The position numbers were made by a program, and so were the translations under genes. Positions 38,001 through 50,489 of a stretch of DNA of 64,000 nt are shown piece by piece. Positions within the stretch are counted from its first letter, which is position 1. Each line of letters opens with the position of its first letter. The notes below the pieces were generated by a model that searched no databases, had not been told where the DNA came from, and saw only the letters and a list, made by a program, of their open reading frames with translations. The stretch comes from Solen grandis (taxonomy: Eukaryota > Mollusca > Bivalvia > Adapedonta > Solenidae): the NCBI GenBank assembly GCA_021229015.1, contig CM037782.1:62547909-62611908 (forward strand), given 5' to 3'.

Positions 38001-38412
38001 TAAGTTTAAAACTTATTGTGATATTAAGGAACCATGCTAAACTGTTGTGACTACATAGAAATAAACAATCAGTTGCAATTGTCTGGCACCAAGCTCTATA
38101 TGCATGGATGGTAAGGAGACATTGTTTAGAACCATAATTTCAGATTTAGCTAGAATTATTAGTCGTAGAATTATTGGCACCTATTTTTGTTGACTCTCTC
38201 ATTCTTAGTGAAACTTCCATGCACCATCTAAATTATTGGAAATGCAATTTTGTAAAACAACAGCAAACAGTATAATCTTAATTTTTATTAAATAACAAAT
38301 ATTACGGTTTTAGTATTGTTGTGTTTTAACAGCACACTATTTTAAATTTCAAAGGCACCGTTCAATTATCTTCAAATGAAATGTGATAAATTGACTGTTT
38401 TGAGATACATGA

Positions 38413-38600
38413 TTACATTTAGCATGATGCCAAACCGCCTCAATATGAAGAAGTATATGGTTTAACCAATCAATAGCTATACAAAGATCCATCATACAAA
38501 TGCACGGTACATTTGCTTTCAGTTAGTTACCTTAGTTTAACAATCTCTGATAAATGTTAGGCGGGGAAATGCTGGTATTGGTACCGTGTTAATTATGGTC
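38413..38600. mobile_element. diverged relative of the 172-bp MITE
   Basis: GGTTTAACCA, ACAAATGCACG and GTTACCTTAGTT are shared, in the same order and spacing, with 36,901-37,072. The ends have decayed (GCATGATGCCAAAC on the left, GGTACCGTGTTAATT on the right). Confidence 0.6.
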
Positions 38601-38918
38601 ATGTTTTCTACCGTTAGTTTCAATATTTTGAGTTTATAAAGAGAAATGTTTAAGCAGAAATACTTTGAAGTAACAACTTACTGTGGGGAGAGACTTCAAA
38701 TGAAGTGGGAAATGCTGAAGGGCGTAGTTGACCTCTTCAGCTTTAGCATGGTGGATATGACTGCAATTCCAACTTTATCTTGTTTAATTTATTTGCACAG
38801 TAAAGTGTTACCACATTATTTTCGCATTTTGACTTTTTTCTATCCTTTATTATGCATTCATGTAGTTCAATATTTTCATTAAATTGATTTATTATTTTTG
38901 GGTGAGGTCTGCAATGAC

Positions 38919-39207
38919 TTAAAAGCCGTACCGTTAGCCAAGGGGTTTAGAGGTGGTCGTGGGTTGAAACTCGGACTGTGATGTGCCAGAGTCATAAAAA
39001 AGGGTACTTGTATAGCTTCCTTGCTTGGCGCTCGGCATATACGGGTAGTTTCAGGACTGATTGGCCTGGTGTCAGGATAATGTGACTGGGTGTAGTATCA
39101 TGCCACATGTCTACGGCGTGATACTGCAGTGTAGCACTATGTATGTCTCAAGTAGACAAATTCTCCAAATGACTGATCTTCTGTTGGCGGGCCGTTAAAC
39201 AAAGCAT
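38919..39207 (+). mobile_element. SINE-like repeat, family S4
   Basis: A possible tRNA-like head near 38,930-38,975 (CGTGGGTTGAAACTCG) precedes a long body with CTTGCTTGGCGCTCGGCATAT, CTACGGCGTGATACTGCAGT and CTTCTGTTGGCGGGCCGTTAA. Related copies are at 5,809-5,990 (minus) and 35,528-35,650. Confidence 0.65.
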
Positions 39208-39251
39208 TTATAATTCATGTACAAACACAATTTAGCCTATGTCCCGGGGGT

Positions 39252-39493
39252 TTAACCCTTTCCCTCATATAGACTCATTTTGACGCCCTCAATAGGTACC
39301 ACATAAAGCCTGATCTGCAGAAAACCACAGTTAAACCTTACCAAATTTAATTATAAAGTCCTCATTTCCAGACCACTGAGGAGCAGCGAACAGCATAAAA
39401 CCTGATCAGCCTGCGAGTTACTCGCAGGCTGATCTGGTTTTATGCTGTTCGTATAGGTCTTTTTATGGTGTCTTCTATGAGGGAAAGGGTTAA
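39252..39493. mobile_element. TTAA-flanked hairpin MITE (piggyBac-like ends), copy 2
   Basis: The 234-bp element (39,256-39,489) between TTAA sites has the same CCCTTTCCCTCATA/TATGAGGGAAAGGG ends and the same internal hairpin as the copy at 3,098-3,338. The copies differ by scattered substitutions and small indels, yet the internal hairpin arms are conserved in both. Confidence 0.85.
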
Positions 39494-39562
39494 CTCATTC
39501 CTTTAAACACTGCAAATTAGCCATTGTTAAACATGGAACTTCAGCATTTGGGTTTTTGACTG

Positions 39563-39893
39563 TTAAAGGCATATGTTCCCATTTTTTTTTTTACTATAAA
39601 GACAAAGAAGGAAAATTAAAACTAGCCATGAGAATTTTTGACGATTATAGAGAAACATACTAGAAACAAATTTTATTGGATGAAAAATGAGGGTCTCCAT
39701 TTTGCTTTTTGCTCTTCTGTCATTTACAAGGGTAGGTAACTCAATATCATAGGCTAGCAACACCTCATTTAATGTCAACTCCATATCTGGAACAATATTC
39801 CCTGTCACTGTTAAAGTTCATTCTCATGGCTAGTTTTAATTTTACTTCTTTGTCTTTATGGTAAAAAACTGCAATGGGAGAATATGCATTTAA
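39563..39893. mobile_element. 330-bp MITE with ~70-bp inverted ends, TTAA-flanked
   Basis: Left and right arms (about 39,563-39,636 and 39,820-39,893) are long imperfect inverted repeats sharing TAAAGACAAAGAAG, AAAATTAAAACTAGCC and ATGAGAAT. TTAA is present at both junctions. The core reads as an open frame on the minus strand (39,563-39,808) with no recognisable domain, so I call it a non-autonomous transposon. Confidence 0.75.
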
Positions 39894-41924
39894 AAACTAT
39901 ACAAATTATATATTTTATAAGCAAAACTTTGTCAGCTCCATCAGACTTTTATACCACCGGAAATATATTTTGTTCAATTTTATGATTATTTTAATGGCTA
40001 CTTCAAAACAAAGGCAGGGGGTAGATGAGATAAAAATATAATTCTGAATTTTGCTGTTGCTCTGAAAACGCAATTTTGGAGAGTAGAGTCTTTAACACTC
40101 ACAACAAATCCACCAAATTAACAATGAAAATAAACATGTACATACTGACCCTGTGTTAAAAAAGGCCATGTACCATGCAGATAGGGACATAAAACGTTGG
40201 ACATGCATCTCTCCGAAACAAATGATATAATCACCAGAGAAACATAAAAAAAATGAGTCTCGTCTACTTGGTTGATTTTATATGGTGAGCATTCATCTAA
40301 CCTCCATGGTTTAAGTCCATAGACATCGTAATACTTCATTGTTTATTCCAGAGGTAAACACATTTGAAAAAGCCAAGTGATCGTGGAATTTTTAAAGCAA
40401 ATACAAGTTTTAATAGACCCTATAACTCCCAAGTCAATGGATGCTTGCATCTGCACTGGTGCCTTTTTTAAGCGTTTGAAGGACCATGATTATAATTTAA
40501 TGATGGATTGAAAACCTTAATGACATTCCAGCGGCTTACCACTAATATATATATATTTGTAATTCTCATTTATTTTGAGTAGAATGTTAAGGGAAAACCC
40601 AAATTTTAAGATTTGTGTATTAAAAGCATATTTGCCAAATGTTGAGGGTCACAAAAGTCGAATTTTAGTGAATGCCAGTTGGCTTAAAAAAAACCCATAA
40701 AGAATCAGTATAAGCTTAAAAAACAAACATGATGAGGTATACATTTTTACTTTTTAAGAAATCCTTTATAACAGAGGATTGAATCTGAAAAAATAAAGGA
40801 ACTCAGTCGGTTGAAATTATTTTTTATAAGGGTATAAATATAAATTTTCATAGTTTTTTGTACATGTTTTGGTTCAAACACAATAACCTTTTTTGCTCGT
40901 AATGTATTTTCCATGCGTTTTTGAAACTATTTCCACCTGTTATTTATATAAAACACATCATAAGTTACCAATTATGATAAAATACTGTATTTAGAATGCA
41001 ATCTTTCACATTCTTTAATTCTTTTTCTCAGCAAATTTTAGCAAAAAGTGATGTTTTACCATAAGCTAAATCTTAAATAAAGCATATATCTTTTTAAGTC
41101 TGTTAAAGTCTTAAAAGTACTTATGTTCAAAATTTATGGGAAAAACTATCCGTTGGAGGAGGAAAAAAAACAAACAACAAAAACACTGATACGCCTTTAA
41201 GGTGGATGGCCTTGACCTTGACCCACTGTTCATTTGAGAGATAAATATTAGTTCAGAATTGATTTGTGTCTGGGTTTGTGTTCACGTCATAATTTCAAAA
41301 TTTCAGGTCGTCTCTCTAATCGTTTGGACCAACAATAGGAACAATGTGTCCAGTGGCGATAGTAGCAGACACCAAACATTTAATCATTTCAGGTTAATGG
41401 TTTAGAAATGTCTAGTCAATGTATCCATTTATAAGATCAATACAATAAAAAGTCGAGATATTGCCTATTTTTTTCGATAGAGTATACATTTTATGACATA
41501 CTTTAATTTACCTTTTCAAATTTTTTTTTTAGTTTTTTTTCTTCTGAAAAGCAAAATGCAAACAATGATTCAATTATTTAAAGATTTTAAATAAATCAAC
41601 GTTATATGTCAATATTGGATCTGATGTCGTGTGTCACAAATACTGTAAGTCAATAGATATATTGTAGAAGTGCAAACAAACAAAATAACTTTCAAGTAGG
41701 ATTATTTTACTCTTAAAATGTAATCGAAGTGAAATAGAGAATTACCAGATCTCTCTCTCTCTCTCTCTTACATACATACATGAAATTTGCGGAGAAGCAT
41801 ATACAAGTATTTATAAATTTTGCATTAAGGCTCTATTTATCAAAATCTATAAATGCACACATGCTTTTATTTTTGGGATAGTTGATCATATTTTTATACA
41901 TTTATTTATATTTTTAGCAAACCT
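39894..41924. other. gene-free AT-rich stretch
   Basis: I see no supported gene, RNA or transposon ends here. A CT run occurs at about 41,751-41,770. Confidence 0.45.
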
Positions 41925-42362
41925 GAGCACAACGGCACAACGTGCGCAAGGTGAGCTTTTGTGATCGTCCATCGTGCGACGTGCGTCGTGCGTCGTCAAC
42001 AATTTGGCTTGTTAACACTCTAGAGCAATTTTTAGGCCAATCTTCATGAAAGTTGGTCAGAATGTTTTATCAAAATTGTAAAGGTTTAATCCATAAAATT
42101 TTGCACAAGTTCGAATTTGGGTCATGTGGGGTCAAAAAGTAGGTCATGTGGTCAAATCTTAGAAAAACCTTGTTAACACTCTAGAGGCCACATTTTTGGC
42201 CATATCTTCATGAAACTTGGTCAGAATGTCTGTTTCTATAAAATCTTGGACAAGTTCGAAAGTGGGTCATGTAGGGTCAAAAAGTATGTCAATATGAAAA
42301 ATCCAACCTATGTTGCTCATATAATCGGTGAGCGATTCAGGGCCATCATGGCCCTCTTGTTA
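41925..42362. repeat. interspersed repeat with internal direct duplication
   Basis: Two ~150-bp direct copies (about 42,008-42,168 and 42,169-42,308) share TTGTTAACACTCTAGAG, ATCTTCATGAAA-TTGGTCA, AAGTTCGAA and GGGTCAAAAAGTA. They are bounded by CAAGGTGAGCTTTTGTGATCG on the left and GTGAGCGATTCAGGGCCATC plus CTCTTGTT on the right. From family knowledge, repeats of this style are abundant in molluscan genomes. I cannot name its class. Confidence 0.6.
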
Positions 42363-42599
42363 CTTTTGTAATACTTATTTTATTTGCAAAAATAGAAATT
42401 TTGCAGTATAGCTTCTATTAGTTTTCTTGATTGATGGCTCAATATGTTTTCAAATTTTAAAAAAGGTCAGTGACGAAAATAACGGTTCATAATTCTTTAT
42501 TACATATAAGTAAAAAATACTATTCTCTTTCTGGTAGATCATCAATGTTTTTAAACAACTGTTAATTTCTAGGAATATTTTTTACGACCTGCCAACTGC

Positions 42600-43000
42600 T
42601 TTTAGGGGCATAGAGATTTTCCGTCGGTGCTTCTGTCCGTTCGTGTGTTCGAACGTCTATCCGTCACTCCCTAAGTTTATCTTTGCGTGTAAGCTTTTAT
42701 TCCATGAAAATAACATCACAACTTTATGAAACTTAGTCCACATGTACATCATGATGTCAACTATCTATTATTATTATTTGCATTTTTTTTATGGCTGTGA
42801 CTTCTTGGGTTTACCTTTGCGTTGAAGCTTTTTTTTCTCTTGAAGATGGCTTCACATCATCATAAAACTTGATCAAATGTACGTGAAGATATAAACTTTT
42901 AAAGATACAAGAAAACATTTGGTTGTGTCCCACGTATGCCAGCAGGGCATCAGTGTCGCAGAGACACATTTTGTTATTACAGCCCTACCATAACCAAAGT
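42600..43000. other. probable old repeat DNA, no gene
   Basis: Two loosely similar segments (around 42,670-42,740 and 42,800-42,900) share GTTTATCTTTGCGT/GTTTACCTTTGCGT, then AAGCTTTT and a CATCA-AACTT block. This suggests a decayed tandem or dispersed repeat. No coding signal is seen. Confidence 0.35.
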
Positions 43001-43023
43001 GTATACATTCAAACCTGTCTTTC

Positions 43024-43346
43024 ATACCTCAGTCACATTTGCTCTGCGGCAAGGATACGGCGACCGTACGCCACCTACATCAAACAATTCTGCGGTGACC
43101 GTACGGTCTCCCTAGTGCGCGTTCCTATAATTTTCAGACCGTAGGGGTCGCCGTAGAATTTTAACGCGGAGTTATAACATTTTTTCATTTCTGCGGTCCC
43201 CGTAGCAAATCGACACGTAACCATGCCGTAGAGCGGTCCACGTTGAGCGTATGGTGACCGTGCGTTTGCCGTGCGGCTGCCGTAAAATTGCTACTGACCG
43301 TAGAATTTTAGACCCTACGGCCGCCGTGCAAATGTGACTGAGGTAT
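43024..43346. mobile_element. 323-bp inverted-repeat element rich in CCGTA words
   Basis: Perfect 19-bp terminal inverted repeats, ATACCTCAGTCACATTTGC at 43,024-43,042 and its reverse complement at 43,328-43,346, enclose a GC-rich core. The core is dense in CCGTA/TACGG words (GACCGTACGG, GTCGCCGTAG). It has no coding capacity. It resembles the 1.64-kb element at 21,959-23,597 in word content, though the ends differ. It lies 675 bp upstream of the PAN-EGF-lectin start codon. Confidence 0.75.
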
Positions 43347-44020
43347 AAAGGTCAGTCAAGGGAAAAAGAGAATGTGACCGTTTACCAAAGGTGGTCGTTA
43401 AATAAAGGTCAAACAAATAACAAAATGGTAGTTTGGTGAAATAAAACTGACCACTAATTGCAGGTCGACCGCTTAATAGAGGTGGTCGCTATTACAGGTT
43501 CAACTGTATATTAATCTTAGTGATGAGAGGTATCCATTTAGTCCGAGTGAGGAAAAATTAAATTCAGACTAGACAAAATCATTTTTATCCCCATGTCTTC
43601 TGAAACAACAGTAATTACATTGGGAATGTGTCATGGAAGATGAGTCGTTTTGTCTCGCTTAACATCGAGCGAAATGTCAGAAATTAGCTACCATAGTATT
43701 GCCAGTGCACTCAAGGATTTCTTGTTTTCAGGAACATACACGTTTTGCTCGATATGTTCGCAAGCGGTACGGTGTTCCAAATGACATGTGACTTGGATTT
43801 TATACAGCAATCATTTGCCACTGACGGGCAACATAACAGCAATTGACATGTATCGAAGAGGTTGATAGTTCAAACAATGTCAAGTGTTGCTGGTTACTCT
43901 GGCACTGACAGACATGTCAAGCTATAGGTGTCTATGAAGACGGCATTTAGGACGGCGCACCAGTGCCAGAAAATAAAAAAAAATCATTTTTTTTTTATTT
44001 TGCGATTCATTTTCTTTAAA

Positions 44021-44339
44021 ATGGCAAGGACATTGGTATCCATAAGAACTGTTGCTATAGTGTCTGTAATTATTATGAGTTTTGGTATGAAACATGTTGA
44101 AGGAGTGTTTGAAAAGTTCTCAAAAATAGAAGATAAGGTTTTGGCAACACCGTTTTCGTCGATGACAGCAAGGAGTCAATGTATGTGTTGCGGTCTGTGT
44201 CAGAGGATGACCAATTGTTGGGCGGTGTCTTACTACAGTGATGACCAGACGTGTTTCTTCGGTACTCAGAGCGTTCTGGGTGACGCAAGTCTGCTGCAAG
44301 ATGCTCCGGGACGGTCCGTGTACTACAGAGAGGAAACGG
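44021..44339 (+). CDS. exon 1: signal peptide and PAN/Apple-like domain
   Basis: From ATG at 44,021 the protein starts [20 protein letters not shown], a clear signal peptide ending near residue 28. A domain with cysteines at 54, 56, 57, 60, 66 and 78 follows, with the pattern C.CC..C.....C...........C. The aromatic WAVSYY and CFFG are typical of PAN/Apple-like modules, which bind protein or carbohydrate. The exon ends at ACG G|GTACGG (GT at 44,340-44,341) in phase 1, exactly the phase needed by the EGF exons, and with the same ETG ending. An in-frame ATG at 43,928 exists, but the sequence between it and 44,021 is low-complexity. I prefer 44,021 because the signal peptide starts there. Confidence 0.72.
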
Positions 44340-46794
44340 GTACGGCACTGCGGAACATATACATATCGAGGGGTGAAAACTAGGCTAAGTTATTGTATAT
44401 TTATATGCACTTCGCCTATTTTCGCTCTCAACCCTTGATATATTATTATGAATAAGTTTTATTTCGTTCGTCATATTGATAACTGTCTGATACGAACTCA
44501 ACATTTTTTTTCATTTTCTCTGAAAGAAAAAAAAAATGCTTTCCAGAAAAGAATAAATTACATAATAACAATGATATATGAAAATACCGTGCATAATATT
44601 CGAATTCATGTACTCGTATTTCGGAAGGGGCGTGATTGTCTTCAAAATCTATACAAGTCGAATTTATTTCAGTTTCAAATAAATGATTAACATATATATT
44701 CTATATTTTCCGAATAATTTGCTACAAGTCCAAGAAAAACCAACAGCGGGGACTAGTGGTCCAGTGATAGGATACGCACTTTTGGATCGACAGATCTATG
44801 GTTCGAGTCCTGCCAAGGATACTGCTTATTTCTTTGAGTAAGACATTAAGCCCGCATTGTTTCACCTAAATGCAAATGGGTACCTGATAGGGGGGTATGA
44901 TTCCTTGACGGCATAATGAGGGTTCCCATAAGCGGAGTGAAAGACTCCACAGGTATATCGATAGATGGACCAGGGGTAAAACACTGTAAAGACGGTGAAC
45001 GTGCCCACGGCATGAAGCTTAGATTATAAAACGTCATTACTTTACACATCTTGGCTTGTAAAAAGATTCGTGTGTTAAAATAATCTGGGAATGGACCTAC
45101 GTTTCCTTAACTTTTGTAAGGCTATTCTAAATTTCAAAAAGTCAAATTGTTATTACCTCAGGTTGACCTTTTTTTTGTAATCTGCTATAACTTTTATGTC
45201 CTTCATTAGATTGATTGAATACTTGGACAGTTGCTTAAGTGGATGGAACTTTACATTATGCAGTTAACCTTGACATTTGACCTACTTTTGATAAAAAAGC
45301 GGCGTCTGGACCTTTTGGTTAATCTGCTATAACTTCTATGTGTTTCATTGGATTGCTTCAATATCTCTTCATTATGCAGTTGACCTTGACCTTTGACCTA
45401 CTCTTGATGGAAATATCTATTCAATTTAATCTATAAAGCTATGTCATGGTATCTTATCAATAGAGAAATTCTCATATCTGAATTAAAACAAAACGAGTAG
45501 ATGTAAATGTGTTTTTTGCAAACCTATCACGCTTAAAATTAATAATTCTTACACGATCTACAAAACATGCTCCATAAACATAAAACATATTAACATAGAA
45601 GGAGTACGGCATGCATTATTTTCTAATATACAAGGTTAAACCGATGAACCATTTTGGCTGTTCCCGTTAAAGTTATAACAGTAATCCAGTTTTGTACTAG
45701 TTAACACAATTTCGTTCATAATTATTTCACTGTAAGTTTTTTTTAACATACACTCTATTTAATAAAAGACTATAAATTATCGAAACTTGATATTTTTATT
45801 TGTTATCATTTAACGAAATTAAGTGGTCACGTGACTCCTAAAGTAAATCGTATAAAACTGTTATAGAATAAACCGACACATTTGTATAATTTTTAAAAAC
45901 TTTACAGTTTAGTAGATGTTTTGGAAATGAATGGAAATACGTGAAAATTCCTATTGTTAAGGGACTAGTCTAAACTTCTGACTATAAATTATCAAACAGC
46001 AGAATCACAAATCTGTATATAAAATATTTTAAACCAGAGATCACATGATTTCCCGCTTCAGCCATTTGTCAGTATGCTGCATTAATTTGAACATATATAT
46101 GAAGTTGCCATGAACTCGTTAAGTAAATTTTGATACGGAATAACAATTCATGTCATATCCTATGTATGATGTTTGTCTGTATTTATGACATTTTCCAGGA
46201 ACGTCGGCATGTATGACCAACCCTTGTCAAAATGGCGGCAGCTGTTCCGACGGTGCGGGGAACACGTACACGTGCACATGTGATACGGGCTACTCGGGTA
46301 CCAACTGTGAGATTGGTACGTTTATTTGTTCATAATTCAGTGAACGGTGGATTTCATACATACATGTATAAATTTAATTAAAGCTTGTTGAATGATTAAG
46401 TGTCTTTGATATATTTCATCATCCGGCATGATATTTTTTTTAAAGAATTAATTAGGCCTTAATTATTATTTGATCTTATATGATCAGATGTAGTATTTAA
46501 AAACCGATCCACCTGAAAGCATTGCCGCGAATTCGGTTTATAAAAAGTGGTTTTTTTTAATTATTCAACCCTTAGAAGAAATTAGTTTAGTTTGCCTTTT
46601 ATATAGTAAAATAAATTAATAAAAGGATTTTAAGCCAAATTGAACCCAAACTAAATGTCCATCTATTGCATACATAAATAATAATAATTGTGTTCTGTTC
46701 TTTTTTATTATTGATATATCGTCTTAAAATTTTAAAACTTCACAAGAAGAAACACACGTTCTGCGTAAAATAGAATGCATATTTTGTTAATCTT

Positions 46795-46833
<39 letters not shown>

Positions 46834-48523
46834 TATTCCTTCTTTTTTCCCAAAGAATATATATGACCCAGTTTTTAAAGATTTATGCGTTGCTATAAAT
46901 TTTGATACTTCATTACATTTATTTCATTAATTCTGTAAATTATACGCTAATTATGAGTAATGCCAGTATTTAATTATATCAGAGCGTTGACTCATATACT
47001 GTCGGACGGACGTTCTTTAAACCTTTCTTTTCCGCCCTTGAAACAAACCCCTATAACAAACCAACAAAATAAAAACTTTAGAAGAAAAAAAAGAAAATAA
47101 TATCTTTGGTTTATTACAATATAACAACTGGGCAATATCAATTTTGCAATTACGCAGCAACATCGGCATGTTTGACCAGCCCGTGTCAAAATGGCGGCAG
47201 CTGTACCGATAATGGTGGAGGCACGTACACGTGTACTTGTGATGTGAGATTTTCTGGAACCGACTGTGAAACAGGTAGAAATTTTGTATGTTTTTCAATC
47301 TAATTAAAGCACAAGAGGTAAGACAGCTTGCATACAATTATTTCTTAGAAATGATAATGGCTATAGTTTGTATCAATATAATAATTTGTATGTGTACAAA
47401 TCCCAAAGAAAATTAAAATGCTTTAGATGATCATCGAAATCATATCTGCTTAAAAGTATTTGGCGTCAGAAAGGCCACGCTTTTTGGGTAAACAGCTTTT
47501 TTTCATAATACTAGTAAAAGTCTAATTTAAGTCGACAAATACAATGGTATGGCAAATTTTCTTGAGAAAGGCAAAATTTTGCCGGAATATTGAATAAAGA
47601 GTGAATGAATTTATGGTTTACTGCATTATTTCCCTCTGGAAAACCAACACAATTTTTATTCTGCGTCGTTTCGATGCAACATAGTCTACACATGCAGTTC
47701 TTATTTCAGTTTTGATATTCAATTGGATTACATGGATTACATAACAAATAAAATTTTGATTACACAGCAACATCGGCGTGTTTGTCCAACCCATGTCAAA
47801 ATGGCGGCAGCTGTACCGATAGTAGCGGGAACACGTACACGTGCACTTGTGATGTGGGATTCTCTGGAACCGACTGTGAAACGGGTATGAACTTATGTAA
47901 TGTTCTAATTCTACTTATGACAAATGAGTTAAGAAATAATTTCGAATAGAACCTATTCAGTATGCTCAATTTTGTAGCCGTTAGATACTGAAACCTATTA
48001 GGGCCACTTAAAATATCTTCTTTTTTTATAATAAACAGGTAAACAATACAACGGTACAATATGACGTTGGAATTCGTGTTTTTCGTCGAACTGTTAACCG
48101 CGTCACACGACAATTTAGATGTCCGCTGAACCTAACCGTCGTGATTTAGACAAAACATGCAGTTGAAACATAGCATCGTACCGTTGTGATATCGTATCGT
48201 ACACTTGACTTGTGGTGTTGTATCGTGCCTTTGCAGCCCCATGTCGTATAAATAAAACTGAAAAAAAACCAAACAAAAAAAAAAACCTGTCTTTCTAGAT
48301 GAACCTTCCTGATGAAACAAACGTTCGGCATTGTTTTCTCGTAAGATGCATCGTCGAGATAAAATCATTGGTATTTTTTTTTGCCAGAAAGTTACTTTTT
48401 TAGCATTTGTTTTCAATAAGCTTGGATTAGAAACATATATCAATCATACAAACAAATAAGTATGTCATGTTTGAAAATCAAAGTAATTATGTTATGATAT
48501 CAAAACAAAATAATTCTTATGTG

Positions 48524-48566
<43 letters not shown>

Positions 48567-50458
48567 CTTTTATGGTACATGTTCTCTATTTTTGTGCGCT
48601 CAGTTAAGCTGTTTACCGAAACATAAACTGTTCCTGACAATTTCGGACTAAAAGAAATAGAAATGGAGTTTTCAGAAATACTTCAGACAATGTACTTCAT
48701 CTGTTTCTTTTTGCTTGTCAATTTCAATCATCATTGGGCTGCATACGACATCTTTCTTAAGGATAAGTCCCTGTAATGGTTCCGATATGTCTTGGACCAC
48801 TCAACATCTACCAAGATAACCAAGGTACCCTTATAAAACTAAAACATTAGGAAACCTTGGTTATCTCCGGGAAAGGCCATGAGGTCCGAAATGTAGCGGA
48901 ACCATTACAGGGACTTTACCTCAATAGAGGACTTGCTCGTTGCGGTGTCGCGTCTTAGAAAAGTGCCATGCTATCCCACAGAATCAAATTATCCTGACAC
49001 CGGGAGTTACGATTATATTCTGAGAACCAATGAACGGTGCTAAATCAGTACTATTTGCTACAATATTGATTTCTTTTGTTCTGAGAAATTTAAGACCAAC
49101 CCTCATTAATTGTTATTAGATTTTTTTTTATTTCTGCTAATATCAGTTGTCCACAAACAGTATCATTAACAAACCTGTGTTTTCTTTTCATGTAAACCAT
49201 TTCAACCAGAGATCACATGATATCTCCTTTTAACGATTGGTCAATCTGCTGAGTTAATTTGAATATTTGTAAACATTGGAAAGGCCCTAATTTATTTTGA
49301 ATCAGTTCTTTTTTTCACATTTTTATGTTTTTTAATATTGACATATCGGCTTAAAATTTCATAGGAAGAAACACACGTTCTGCGGAAAATAAAGTGCATT
49401 TTTTGTTAATCTAAACAACAACAACAACATCAAGAAGAAGAAGAAGAAGAAGAAGAAGAAGACAATTTCGTCCTACTTCTCAAATAATATTTTGCCCATT
49501 CATTTAAAATTCATTCGTCACTAATAATTTTTAAATTTTATAACATTTATTATATCCTCAATTATTCAATTCTCGCAATGTTTTTGCTCGTACATTAACT
49601 CGATATATCACTTCAGTTGGGATATGATCTGACAGGGAATTCACCAACAATTCGAAAAAAAGATTCCGGATCCCCGCTCACCTCTGGATCCGCACATGCA
49701 CCCGTTAAATCTACCGATGACTTTCAGCTAGCAGATTCCCCATCTGTCCTTAAAATAGTGCATGGTTGATCCTATTTACAGAGGCCATTTAGAGCTATCT
49801 TTGTTATTAATCTGATAGCAAAATTCACACTTGATACTTGTAATACAGCATACCCATTTATGACTTGTAGGGGGTTTTTACCCTTAAAATGTACCACCAA
49901 ACCTGTAGGGACCCTCTTAATGCAAGGATAAAAAGTTAAAGGAAAAATAGCCATTGTACCCCAGTTACAAACTCATTGGACACCCTGTAATAAAATGGAC
50001 ATTGTGAGTGTGATAATGTTTTTTGTTCCCATTGGATCATCTTCAATTTTCATACCAATCGTGCTGTTGGGTAGAACACAAAACTTCACTGCAACTGTTT
50101 TTTTATAGATTTTATCTCAATATATCAACGATGCTGTGGCCAACACATTCTGAGTTCACAAACGGGAACTCAAGACGCCATTTTGGAAATAATATTTTTG
50201 ACTGTTGTTGGATTTAATTACCATTGACAATTGATTACTCTGAAAGGAAAATATTGATGCATTCGATGATATATTCAATATAAAGGAGACGGATTGTTTT
50301 GTTCACTTTTTTTTGTAATAACTTCTTATGCTGGTGAGAATTTGATAATCAAGAATATTCAATCTGTAAACTGTTCTTTAATTATCTATTTATATTTGAT
50401 TTTTACTCAAATACATTCTACCGAACTCTTTATTCGCCCGGGCTAAATGCCATCTTCT

Positions 50459-50489
<31 letters not shown>

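Noticed and set aside
43928..44020. Upstream in-frame ATG of the PAN exon
   Set aside because: It adds 31 residues of low-complexity sequence ahead of a well-formed signal peptide that starts at 44,021.
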